From Glossina fuscipes (Eukaryota; Arthropoda; Insecta; Diptera; Glossinidae), in the NCBI RefSeq assembly GCF_014805625.2, contig NW_023998417.1:6176522-6240521 (forward strand): a stretch of 64,000 bases of DNA, written 5' to 3'. A program made the translations under genes and the position numbers. Positions 25,286-35,930 of this stretch are shown one piece after another (position 1 is the first letter of the stretch; each line of letters begins with the position of its first letter). Below the pieces are notes generated by a model. That model saw nothing but the letters and a program-made list of their open reading frames with translations. It did not search any database and was not told the DNA's origin.

Positions 25286-25900
25286 TTAATATTTTTCATA
25301 GGGAAAGAGTTTTGCAAGTGCATCAACCAAAGTGAATTCATAACCATTAGAGGGTTGCGTATGAATGTTGATTTCATTAATAAACCGATCGAGACCATTA
25401 CAAGGTTCTGGTAAGTATTCGCTGCAAATCTCAAACCTTAATGGCGGGTGGAGCCTGAGTGGAACCTGAGGTTGTTTACCGAAAATAGGGCGGGAAATAG
25501 CAAAAATAAAAATTTTCGGAGAAGTAGAAGGATGAACATGTAAGCGGATCAATAAAGGCAGACTACGCAGATAGATTCACATAGAAGCAAATGGACTTAA
25601 AGGAAAGTGCCTATGAAAAACCCTTTTTGCTGGAGCCGATATCGGCGGCGCATAGCGTAGTCTAATAAATTGTCTATTCTTGCTATAAGGTATCATTTCA
25701 TCGCGTTTCAAGGTTGACGTAAAATACACATTCGACTTCAAATTATTGTCGCGAAAAAACAAATAACAAATGTGAACAACGGACATAAGCACCCAATTAG
25801 AAGCATGTATGTGTGTAAAAAGCCTTTGCGATCCAAGCGATATGATATAATTGGACGTAAGCATACAAAAATAGAAAACTAAGGCAAAGTTAATTTTCAT
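25286..25900 (-). pseudogene. 205-codon frame with one internal TGA; secreted-type protein, unknown
   Basis: Read on the minus strand from ATG at 25900 to TAA at 25288-25286, one frame stays open for 204 codons except for TGA at codon 108 (25579-25577). The start MKINFALVFYFCMLTSNYII looks like a cleavable signal peptide. The body is basic, with possible dibasic sites (TLKRDE, PAKRVF), a Pro-rich middle (YAPPISAPAK, HRHFPLSPF) and only a few Cys. The end reads LVDALAKLFPYEKY. G+C and codon choice are clearly higher than in flanking DNA on both sides of the stop, which suggests one former or present coding unit rather than two chance frames. No consensus intron of usable size removes the TGA. 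Options are a recent pseudogene, stop-codon read-through, an assembly error, or a chance frame. The phrase HASNW resembles a GPI-transamidase motif only by chance. Not recognised as any family. Confidence 0.4.
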
Positions 25901-27119
25901 TCAATGTATGAAACGTTTATTATGCAGCTGACAATTTCAAAATAAATTGACGTACGCCACCTCTAAAATAAACGGTTTCTATATAGCTTTCGTCAATATT
26001 TCTCTTCAACTATACATTACCCCTTAATGACTTTTTTTTTAATACGTATTACTTTTTATTACTTTTATCTATACACATTTTAATGACTTGTTTTTTTTTT
26101 TTTAACTGCTTCGACGACATTAACTATTAGTAACCGATTCATGACAGCGCATATAAAAGGCTTTCAGTCACGTTCTTTGAAACTGCTTTAATTACATATC
26201 TCTTCTTTTTAAGCATAGACTAATGATCCGATCTGCTTTCCCCTTATAGCGAAGATTTATTGGACCGCCCACATATGCCCTCCAGAGCCCATAAAAATAA
26301 AAAATAAATATTTGTGATTAACTCAAGTCCGGAAGTTGTCTTTTGTTGAAATCTTTACAGCCCGTGACTTTAACACAGACAACTAAAACTTGTCTTTTTT
26401 TATTTTATATACCTTGTTAGTAATCTATACAAACCATAACATGTTCTGGCGATCTAGAAGTCGAGAGTTAAATTTTTCCTGTTAAAGTATACCCCAATAT
26501 TTCTATTTCTTAGTTACTGCTGTGTTAGTTAGTTAGCAATGTTTTATTGTTCTTCTATTCAGGATTGCTTGCAACTGTTAACAGAAGTGTAAAAATTGCT
26601 CAAACATTCGCGTAAATAAACATGCGCGATACAATGCACACTCAAAGGATTTATCTGAAATTACAATAAATATCTTTCGTGCATGTTCAATCATGCAAAA
26701 CTTACAAAAGGCTGCATAACACGAATCAGAAAAAAGTAAGAAAATATATTTGCGTGCACATATATACACACATGCATATATTCTATATCAAGCAGAAGAA
26801 GAATAACAAGAGGAAAGAGAAGGAATTGAAAGTTTGGTTAAGGATAGTGAGAGAGTGTATGCGAATATGGAAAAAACATTTCAATCATAAAAATGTAAAG
26901 CGCTTGTAACCAGTATTAAGTAGTTAAGCCGCATTGTTCTCCATCTGAATGCATTACAGGTTTTTTTTTTTTTTTTTTTTTTGCCTAACACCTAACAAAT
27001 GGATGACAAAATCCGTAATCTATCCATGAAAGGAAATGTTTAAATAATCTGTGATTAATTCTTTTTAATAAATTAACATTTTTTTTTTTTTTTTTTGTAT
27101 AATAAAGTAAACAAAAAAT
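25901..27119. other. Gene-free AT-rich stretch
   Basis: No supported gene. TATAAAAGG occurs at 26152-26160 but without an initiator at the usual distance. Poly-T tracts lie at about 26961-26982 and 27081-27096. Confidence 0.5.
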
Positions 27120-27620
27120 AACATTAACAAGTATAATACTTGGCAAATATTTAATCGTGTTATGCTGATAATTATTAATATCAATGACATTTATGCGAAG
27201 AATCGTTAAATAACATAATTAACTGCTGGCAATGTTAACGAATTAATTCAATTAAATGTAATACTGCTTTTGATATGTGTACACACAAGCGGCGCACACA
27301 TGTCATCAACAATGAATATATTTCACATCACAACATGTTAAACTTATATGCATTTTGTAAGTATAGTAAAATAATTTGCGGGATTTATTCAGTTTTTCAT
27401 TTCAATTATTTTTCCGACACTGAAAACATTGTTATGTGAAATGTATGTGAACGTTTTTGTTTACGCATGTACATATAGAAATATAAGCGTGTAATTGCAA
27501 TAAAACGATTAACGGATATATGTGCATCAACGCATATATGCCTGGGCGCTGGGCTCATTTGCATATGCAAATGATTCATAAAATCACATATGCATTATGT
27601 ATCATTAAGATACTTTTTGA
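27120..27620. promoter_or_regulatory. Enhancer-like region containing a POU-octamer palindrome
   Basis: The stretch is rich in TAATTA/TTAAT cores, TGCATATG and ATGCAAAT-like words. At 27555-27574 lies a perfect 20-bp palindrome, TCATTTGCATATGCAAATGA, which is two head-to-head octamers (ATTTGCAT + ATGCAAAT), the classical POU-domain site. Similar words recur at about 27520-27540 and 27590. No open frame or repeat explains this. Regulatory function is inferred, not shown. Confidence 0.3.
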
Positions 27621-27749
27621 TGAGTTGATTTTGAGTGCATGGAAAATGAGAAAACCGCGCATTAAATAACTTTTTGGTTCATTTTCATGTCTATTTATAT
27701 AGAACTTTTCGATAAGTTTTTTTTTTTTTCTTGGAAATTCATACAAGAA

Positions 27750-27822
27750 CTCTCTCCATCTCTTTCTCCATCTCTCTATCTCTCTCTAACACACTCACTC
27801 TCTACCACTCTCTTACTCTCTC
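27750..27822. repeat. Imperfect (TCTC/ACTC)n pyrimidine-rich repeat
   Basis: Irregular TCTC, CATC and ACTC units in tandem. The plus-strand translation is a Ser/Leu-rich artefact (SLSPSLYLSL). Confidence 0.8.
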
Positions 27823-28219
27823 AACAAAACACTACTTCGTCCATATATTTACCCCTTCAAATCAACGAAATATTAAGAGAAAACAGGAAATTGATTGGGA
27901 GATTTAGAATACAAATACAGGCCAGATCTATATGAAAATTCTGTGTGAAACTTGTCTTGATCTGTTGAATGGTGAGAATAATCTTCAACTTAAACGTGGA
28001 TTTATGTGTTATGCCTTACATTCAACTATGTCATAACGGATTCTTTTGTGCTTAATCCTTAATGTCTTTTTGTATTTGTTTGCTCACATTCTTTTCATTT
28101 AATCTAAATACTCTCACTGTTATTACGCCCGTATTATTACACCCATCAGCGAAGGATGAGGAATATGTTCGTTTTGTCAAAACGTTTGCAAGGCCCAGAA
28201 GAATGCTTTAGCGAACCCA

Positions 28220-28590
28220 TATAAGTATTAATATTCTTGATCGATTTAACCATGTCCGTCTGTCTCTCTGTTCGTACGGCCACCTGTGTAATGTTTGTTG
28301 TAAGCAGTCTTCTGACATCAGGAGTTAAGCTATCGCTAGAAAATTCCCAGGAACATTGGATTGGTACGAAGAATGGTATTAAAAATGGCCCAAATCGGTC
28401 AAAGGACACGCCTACAGTAATACGTAGAATAAGTACATGTTTTTTTTTTTTTCAAAAGGAATAAAAAATTGATTTTTAGAAAAAATCATCTTTCCCCATC
28501 CAATGCTATAGACTATAAAAATGTAGTTCTTTTGCCTTTTTTAGGATAACGATGATGGGTTTAAGAGATTCAGTCTGAACCGACTATAAT
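28220..28590 (+). repeat. Degenerate fly-type dispersed repeat, copy C
   Basis: Starts near GTCCGTCTGTCTCTCTG (about 28255), continues with 'tattaaaaatggcccaaatcggtcaaaggacacgcc' style blocks (28377-28412) and ends with 'gattcagtctgaaccgac' (about 28567). It is the best preserved copy in the window. The overlapping open frames on both strands are shadows of it. Confidence 0.6.
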
Positions 28591-31060
28591 ATTCTTGCTT
28601 TAAATGCTGTAAGATTAAAAAATAAATCCCTTCATGTTTATGTTTCATTCTTTAAATAAAAATGAAATCAAAAGAATTTTCATCTCGAACGAAAATGAAC
28701 GAAACGATTAATTTAACCAATTAAGTGGAGACATTTTCTTATTGCTTCAAAAGTTTTCTTTAATTTAAAATAATTAAACACTCTCTGCTAAACGAGAAAA
28801 ATAGCAAGAAATAATTTTTCATTTCACGCCTTTTTTTCTTTTCTTAACCCTTTGCCTGCAGAGAAAACAACAATCTGTGGTTAATTTCTTGTCTCAAAGT
28901 GATGTCAGCTATCGTTTATTTATTTATTTCTCTTTTTCTTTTAACTTATTTGTTTTGTAATATTGTCTAGTAAACGAAAATGAGAATAAAAGAAAATTAA
29001 ATGATGATAACAAATGTAATGAAACTATGAAAAGTTTGCATAACACAAACTCGTAAGGTGTAATGTATAGTAATGCGTACATGCAAGGATAAGCAGCAGT
29101 GTAAAAAGGAGAAAATTAATAAAAATGATTTTCTAAAAAGAGTTTCTTACAAATCTACCCTATTAGTTTTCATCGATTATCATAAAATTAATTACGTGAA
29201 TATCGCATTTTCTACAGTTCAGCTAATACGACTGTCAACTCATGTCTTAACAAATTTTTCAAGGCTGCTGTGAAATCGGGCGCATTCTCTCAGATTATAA
29301 ATGCAAGCCGTTACGGTAGCGGTTTTAGATGGCAAAGGATAAATGGGACCTTGGCTACCTTAGCTTAAACCAGCGCTTGTATCAGATGATAAAAGAAACA
29401 CGAAGAGACTTTGGCAAGACAACCAGAAACTTACGAAGAACTGCAGTAATTTTTTGTTTGATCTGACGGCCGTCGACTCGGAAATGAATGCAATTGCGAG
29501 TACACTTACAGTATATAAAACACTGTCACACTCTAAAGCATCTTTTTTCTACATGTCCTGTTGTGGTTCTTCCCTCCAAGCCCATCGTCACATTTGTCGC
29601 ACCTACGCACCTCTCCCAATCAATTGTAGAGGAGAATTTTTTCATAATATATCCAGAGCCATTTTAAATAAACGCAATGAGATATTCGAGAAGTTACATC
29701 CCTACATCTGAAAGCAGCCGCCCGAAAGCAATAACTCAATCCACTACTCCGTCCACGCTAACAGTGATATTAAATTTTACGTATATTGGAAGAGACATAC
29801 GATATGCCTTAGAGAGCGCACACAGTTTTTTCACTTATCATTTAGTTCTTTACTTATTATTGATTTATTAAACAAAAGAAAAAATTTTTTTTTTAACCCG
29901 AAATAGTCTCTAGCTTATAGCAAGCAGTTGCTTTACTCATTCATGATTTCAAGATCAAACGAGATTAACTTCTTCTTTGTGATTTCTCTTAATGTTTACT
30001 TATGTATTGGAATGACAGTGTGACAGACAGATGTCTGAGTTTTTCTATGCTGTTTTTGTCTTCATTTTTCCTTTCTTTAAATTAAAAGAACAAAAAACTG
30101 GCTTTCTTTCATTTCTCTTTTCCTTACTTAAGCAACATCAACTATAAAAAAACAATACATTCTCTGCATGACATTCATTTCCGTTTTCACTGCTTGAATA
30201 ATTTTTATACAAAAAAATTGTTAACACTTGTGCACACGTACGTTCAAGCGAACTTATTTGCATGTATTGCTGCATTATGCATCATATAAGAAAATGAATA
30301 AGAAAATTATATTCGACTTGAAGCAAATTTTTGTTACCCATCACACTGATTATACTGACACAAGTGTCAGTTTCATTTCTTTGAAACGGGTTTTAGACAA
30401 ATACCTTCTGCAGGTTAAAAGCTACACTTTTTCGCTTATTGGGCGCGTATTGGTGGTGGGGGATAACTTTGAACTCTGCACGCGATATTCATGAGTGCGT
30501 GTAACAAATTTTAGACCAATGTCTGTTCTGAATTGTCCTTCATCCGTTATGGATATGATCGCTGATCGATCCGGTCAACTTTTAGACTGTAACACAATTT
30601 TTGCGAGCATAAGTTCCATTGGCAATCACAATCGGCGTACATACGACAGATAGGTGACCGGACAACGTGTATACTTATCCCATCCCTTAACAAAAATATT
30701 CATGCTTTAAGGACGTAGCAAACGCAGGAGCAGACCTAATAAACTTTTATATTTTGATGATGGATACAAGCATTCATATTTACCTATTCATTGCATTTTA
30801 TAACAATAGTGTATCATGAATATAACCTTCTCTACCATGTCTAGATACCTCTAACAGCTATTCCTACCGTTCCGCATTCCAATTAAGATAACAGGCAAAC
30901 AAATTGTCAAACACACATACACCCACACACATACATACATACATACATATATACATACATGGACAACATGTGTTGGTAGCAAATAAACTTTGGTATTTCC
31001 TTTTGACGTTTTTATTCATTTCTATTCTTTTTTATTTTTTTATTTTTTTTTGCTCTCTTC
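28591..31060. other. Gene-free stretch, with GC-elevated segment 29280-29720
   Basis: No gene that I can support. The segment 29280-29720 is more GC-balanced. Its plus-strand frame 29454-29711 includes AHRHICRTYAPLPINCRGEF, faintly like the HRH...APL block of retroelement integrases, but the catalytic region does not follow. A (CATA)n microsatellite lies at 30929-30960. Confidence 0.45.
30911..30960. repeat. (CA)/(CATA)n microsatellite
   Basis: Short CACA and CATA units, directly visible. Confidence 0.9.
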
Positions 31061-31066
31061 ACTCAG

Positions 31067-31126
31067 GTAATACAAAACGATATAGAGGACACTTTTTCCT
31101 CGTTTCACCCACTCAAGCACAATGAC
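31067..31126 (+). other. Possible acceptor and short last exon
   Basis: A long pyrimidine tract ends in CTCTCTTCACTCAG at 31066, a strong-looking 3' splice site. Behind it a frame reads NTKRYRGHFFLVSPTQAQ and stops at TGA. There is no donor nearby and no recognised family, so this could be chance. Confidence 0.15.
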
Positions 31127-31139
31127 AACAAGAAGTGTA

Positions 31140-32090
31140 ACAAATATAAGAGGCAAGCAACAATAACATCAAGCTTATTGTTTTTCGTTCGTTCAATTTA
31201 AAGTTCGTCCGTCCGTCTTAAACACCTAGAAAGATTTTATTTCTTACATTCCTAAGGTATTCTATAAAATGCTTAAGCATATACTTCAATGTATTTGTTG
31301 TATAAGCACGAACATTGGTTTTTTTCATTATTTTTCTATTCATTGCCAACAAAGAACGTCAGGCATAGAAAAATATAAAATTTGCCTTCTGCTTAGATTT
31401 CGGATATTTACAATAAATTACCGAAAATTTCGAGTCAGCTTAGCTATGTTTGTGAATTTTCTAGTTACCGTTGTAAAAAGCTGCAATTTTATGCAAAATC
31501 AAGGAAAAAAAAATCTTGCAATTTTCTTATACATAAACCACTCAGTTATTTTAGCTATCTATCTATTTATTCGTCGGTCGATTTCTGTCCTTAAATTATC
31601 AAGGACGCGATTAACTAAAATATTGTCATTATCCACATCAATCAAAACAATAAAATAGTTTTATTAATAATTTACGTCATGAGTTATGCAAAATGAAGAA
31701 ACAAATTTAAACCGTTCGCGACATAAATATTTTAGTCACCAGTTAAAAACGGAACTTTATTTCTCGCAATCAATTTTCGATAAGGTTTGAATACAAATAG
31801 AGGATAATCCAAGTTCTTTCGCACTTGACCAACCAATCAAGGAGTGCTACCTATATGCGTCGGGTATGATCAGAGTACGATGTTAATCTATTTATCTACA
31901 TGGTTTTAATTGCCGTGTCGAGAAGGAATTTTATAGAAAAGTTTTGATAGAAAACTGAACCAGTACACTGGAAAATCGAGTGAAAGATAACCGCTACTAA
32001 CGATTACTACAACTGGGCAATTATGACGTTGAGAAAGCGATAAAACCCGGTTCAGCGATGCGCAAATAATCAATAAAAGAAAAAAATTCT
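31140..32090. other. Gene-free stretch
   Basis: GTCCGTCCGTC at about 31207 recalls the dispersed repeat but no other module follows. The frame 31269-31658 (129 codons) is AT-driven, hydrophobic and unrecognised. The segment 31790-32090 is more GC-balanced and precedes the candidate start site at 32106. Confidence 0.45.
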
Positions 32091-32100
32091 ATAAACAATG

Positions 32101-32167
32101 AATTCAGTACACTTCGATCCTAACCAGTTTTCCCTAATTCAAGTGCGTTGACGAGTAAAAGGTGAGT
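32101..32167 (+). promoter_or_regulatory. Candidate transcription start and first exon with donor
   Basis: The arthropod initiator word TTCAGTA sits at 32103-32109, with a weak AATAAAAG box about 32-34 bases upstream. About 55 bases later comes AAAAG|GTGAGTGA (border after 32161), a strong 5' splice site. The intervening sequence is GC-balanced and has no ATG, as expected of a non-coding first exon. The three elements have the right order and spacing, but none is unique. A downstream partner exon cannot be identified. Confidence 0.3.
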
Positions 32168-35010
32168 GAAACTAAAACAGAAAAATTACCCAAAAACCTA
32201 TATAAAGTTATGCAAAATTTTATTCAGGTTGCGATCCCATATATAATGTCATATATAATAATTTTAAATATTACATAAAATTATCCTTCCGTTTGTGTCG
32301 CTACTATTGGTCGCGTTACACTCGCCCTACTCAAATGTGAATTGACATTGAATAGCGAGTATTATTTTATTTATAACTTTAGAGGAACTAGTTACAACAA
32401 ATTTCTTGCGTAATTATAGGAACTTGTTTACGGTGACTAAAGTTTTAGTATTTCAAAAAGTTTCTCTTCATTGAGGTCATAGCCATTTGATGGATTTGTC
32501 GACTTGAGGGACACGTTTCAATTTCATCGACTCGGGCTACCAACTTGTTAATCTATAAAACTTTTGACCTTTGGATTTCTCGGTATATTTTTTGGTTAAT
32601 ATTTTCACTATTAGCCAGTTGCATATGTATCCTTAGTATATATGAGTATATATATGAGATAAAGTAACGAAAATCTTCGTTTAGTAAAATCTTGTCTTCA
32701 ACCGAGTTAAATAGCTTTCTTGCACAATTTAGATCAGATATATAATTTTCATGCAAAAATATTATACATTGAATGTGTCCATCTTCGCTGCTATTAGGCC
32801 CTGAAATACTGCTACTTAGGAGCACTACAATTATTTAATAGAACTATGAAATCATCCTATGACTGATTGATATTACTTTCTGATGGAAAATGTGCACAAA
32901 GATTGGCGATTAATTAATTTATTGTAATTTTATTTTTCTTAAGTGCGTTGCCAATAAATTTTTTCTCCTTTTACGAATCTCATTAAAATGTCAAGGAAAA
33001 GTAAAGCAAAACAAAAAAAGAAAAAACTTTTAACTGACTTTGTGCATTCATGCATGAAATTCATGTTGGCAAACAGATACAAGTGACATTGAAAACTTTT
33101 GAAGGAAGAATTCAAAAATTTATGCAGACATATAAAATAAAATTTTAGGGGAAAGGACAGAGTTTGAGTTAACATTTTTAACTAGGCTGAACGGAACACC
33201 AATAGATGCTAAAGTAAAGTAGTGAAATGTCTGGCTACGTGTTTGCGTGCATTTGAATGCGTGCGTGTGTGTGTGTGTGTGTAATTAATGTAATATATTT
33301 CTTCCATCGTGTAAGGTTACTAAACGAAAAGTTCAAAGTTGCTTAAATGAACGAAGATGTCATAACGTAGAGTGTTTCTATTTTTATTTTTTATTTTTTG
33401 TTATTATTCGAGTAACGTAGAGTTTCAAGTAAACAGAAAAGAATGTTCTTTCCATTAACAGTAGTCATAAGTTTATATAAACTTTTGGCAATGGTCTGTT
33501 TTCACAAAAATGGCTCTAATTGAAAACAACAATAAAAAAAAAAGAAAAAAGAACTGACATAATATAACCCCTTGGCATGGGTTAGAATTTATGTTTGACA
33601 ATTCCTTAAGGATCAATAAACTTTCGAGATACGAAAACATAGACAATACTTATGCGGGAAGTTATGCATATTAGAGAAAGCATGATTTACGTAATTTTTA
33701 TACCTTTTCGTAGAAATATTTTATTAAACGATTTTAAAAATATTTATTATTTAATATATTTGAGATTCGAAATTTTTACTCAGAGTTTATTCGATAGCTT
33801 AGTTTTAATCTAGTTTTTCTCAAACGCAAATATCTAACGAAATTAGGAAATTAAAAAGCATCGCAACTTCTCTGCACAAGGGCATCAACGTTAATGCTCT
33901 TCCTCTAATATGCTTTCTCTGTAATCCTGGTTTGCGGGAAGCAAAACATAATAAAACAAAATGGACATAAGATAAGCAAGTCTTTAATGTTCATTGTAAT
34001 CTAACTTATAAATTATTCTTTTGCAGAAAATGCGTACAAGTGTACAGGGAAAAGGACGTTCATCGTTTATTCTTAGTGAGAGATAACGTAAAGTTGAACT
34101 ACTCGCCAGCAGATTTTTTAATGTTTTAAATGCATTTATATAAGTATCAAAGATTAGAGCTAAAATATGGCTTTCAGTTTACTACGATAGCAACACTCAC
34201 GAATGCAGAAACGAAATTTTTATATAAAAGACAGAAGTTGGTTAACATTTCTTGCTCTCTTTTAAATGCATCGCAATTGACTTAATGGCGGCTGAATAAT
34301 CAAAGGAATAAGCATTAGATTAGAGATTCGTGTCATTCGTAAAATCTCCTAAAGCTCTTTGTTTCGGTCAATTTGAAATGTGGACAACACCTCTGCCTTG
34401 AAGCATAATATTAGGTCGGGTAGAAAACATTAATTTTTTCTTTCAATTGAAGAATTTATTTTTAGAATTTAGGTCATGCTACCTCTACTAAGAAGCTTAA
34501 TATTTTCAATATGCCTTTTTCTTAATCATAGTGAGCGATCTTTCAAATCGATATCAGTATCAGAAAAGTAATCTAGGGAGTCATAATCCGGCAGTCATTT
34601 TTCCATTTATTACATATATCTAAAAAATGATGATGATATCTATCACTTTATGAAGTTTACACAAAAGAAAAAGCTAAGGTTTATTCATCTCTATTATCTG
34701 AAAATCCTAAATTTGGCGACTTTAGTTTATGTGACAACTAGATCGATTTTCTAAAGAATCAAACTCCCAAAAAAAGGAGAAGATGGGAAAGACCTAATAC
34801 ACTCTCATGAAGCTTTACCTCTCTCATGCAACTAACGACTTGATTAGAAGATTGAAGATTAACAGCAATTCTTGTGCAGAAGGCAAAGTCACTCGAATCA
34901 AAAGTAAAGGTAGAACGAATCGTGGTAAATATGAGTAAGTTGTAAATAGATCTCCTAAGACTTGTAAATAATAAAACTTATATGATCTTAAAAACCACAC
35001 TTCAGTGATA
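32168..35010. other. Gene-free AT-rich stretch
   Basis: No supported gene. A (TG)n run lies at 33259-33282. Minus-strand frames at 32553-32825 and 32939-33175 show no recognisable features. Confidence 0.5.
33259..33282. repeat. (GC)/(TG)n microsatellite
   Basis: GCGTGCG followed by a pure TG run. Confidence 0.92.
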
Positions 35011-35043
35011 CTTAATCTGAACTTAATCTGAACTTAGTCTGAA
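35011..35043. repeat. 11-bp minisatellite, three units
   Basis: CTTAATCTGAA repeats three times in tandem, the third unit with one A-to-G change. Confidence 0.93.
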
Positions 35044-35648
35044 ATGTCGACTAAAAACGTAAAAATCACAAAAGGCAATTTTACGTTACAATATTTTCCA
35101 TAGATATCGCGAATTTTTGTTAATTGCCTGTTCGCCAATGCAGGTCTACAATGTCGCTTACTAAACCACAAATGTATGCTATCCTAAATGAGTAATTTTG
35201 ACAGTTTGTTGCTTGACTTCCGAGAAGATTTTTGATGTAATATCATAGATTCGTATATGTATATAAAGCAAACTTCAGCGATAGCGCAAACACAATACAA
35301 AGCAAGCTTTCCACTTCGCAATATAACGAATTGAAATCAGATTTTTATTGTCATTTGAATTGTTGCGTGATTTAGAGAAAATGTTCATCGGCTGAATTTA
35401 GTCCAACTTCAATGGCTGTTAAAGGAACTGACAGGTCAGAATTTGTGCACAATGTATTTGGTATGTTGATGACGTCAACAATTATGGCACATATCTGAAA
35501 ATAGGCTCGATTGGTAGGTAGCTCCTGAGGAACCAGATACTAGGAGAGACTGCACAATAATTATCTATAAGAAAATTTTATCATCACAAACTGAAAAGAT
35601 CTATGGGAATAGAAATAGGAGAAGCTGCTTTTCTAGCTTAAGCTGGAC

Positions 35649-35930
35649 ATGATTGCGAATGTAGTGAGAGGGAAGCATGTCAGCAAACTAAGTGGGGCGC
35701 CCAATCATGCGAAGAAACTATCAAGATCCAATTATCCAGCCATTTCGATCTTACTAATTTACGTCCTCTCTCCCGTAATGTTAGGAAGAACATTAGCAAT
35801 TTCTTTGGGGACTTCTGAGTTGAAAAGTAAAACACAACTAAAGCAATTCATACGCAAGCTTATGAAAATAAGAAGAGCACGGCTTTCTCATCTTTTTGTT
35901 GTGACACACGAAATTATAATTCTGGCGTAG
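35649..35930 (+). CDS. Unrecognised 93-codon frame, GC-elevated
   Basis: ATG-started frame, MIANVVRGKHVSKLSGAPNH at its start, one hydrophobic stretch at about residues 32-53 (ISILLIYVLSPVMLGRTLAI) that could span a membrane, and a basic C-terminal half (LKQFIRKLMKIRRARLSH). CTTTTCTAG directly before codon -4 could act as an acceptor in the same phase. The region is more GC-balanced than its neighbours, the only real argument for coding. No homologous family comes to mind. A decayed transposable element is an alternative. Confidence 0.2.
   Translation: MIANVVRGKHVSKLSGAPNHAKKLSRSNYPAISILLIYVLSPVMLGRTLAISLGTSELKSKTQLKQFIRKLMKIRRARLSHLFVVTHEIIILA

Noticed and set aside
25286..25900. Relationship to GPI transamidase because of the phrase HASNW
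   Set aside because: The five-residue match is not followed by the conserved catalytic regions or any alignable segment.
26152..26169. TATAAAAGG with nearby TTTCAGTC as a promoter
   Set aside because: The initiator-like word lies only about 14 bases from the TATA box, too close, and no exon follows.
29454..29711. HRH...APL pattern like the retroelement integrase linker
   Set aside because: The preceding zinc-binding CxxC and the following catalytic DxxG part are not readable, so the similarity is too short.
31269..31658. 129-codon plus-strand open frame
   Set aside because: Composition follows base content (Ile, Phe, Leu, Lys), there is no family feature, and the length alone is not significant.
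35460..35515. YVDDV-like reading (TATGTTGATGACGTC), possible reverse-transcriptase active site
   Set aside because: Only the five residues match; upstream and downstream blocks of any RT class are absent and a stop follows within about 15 codons.
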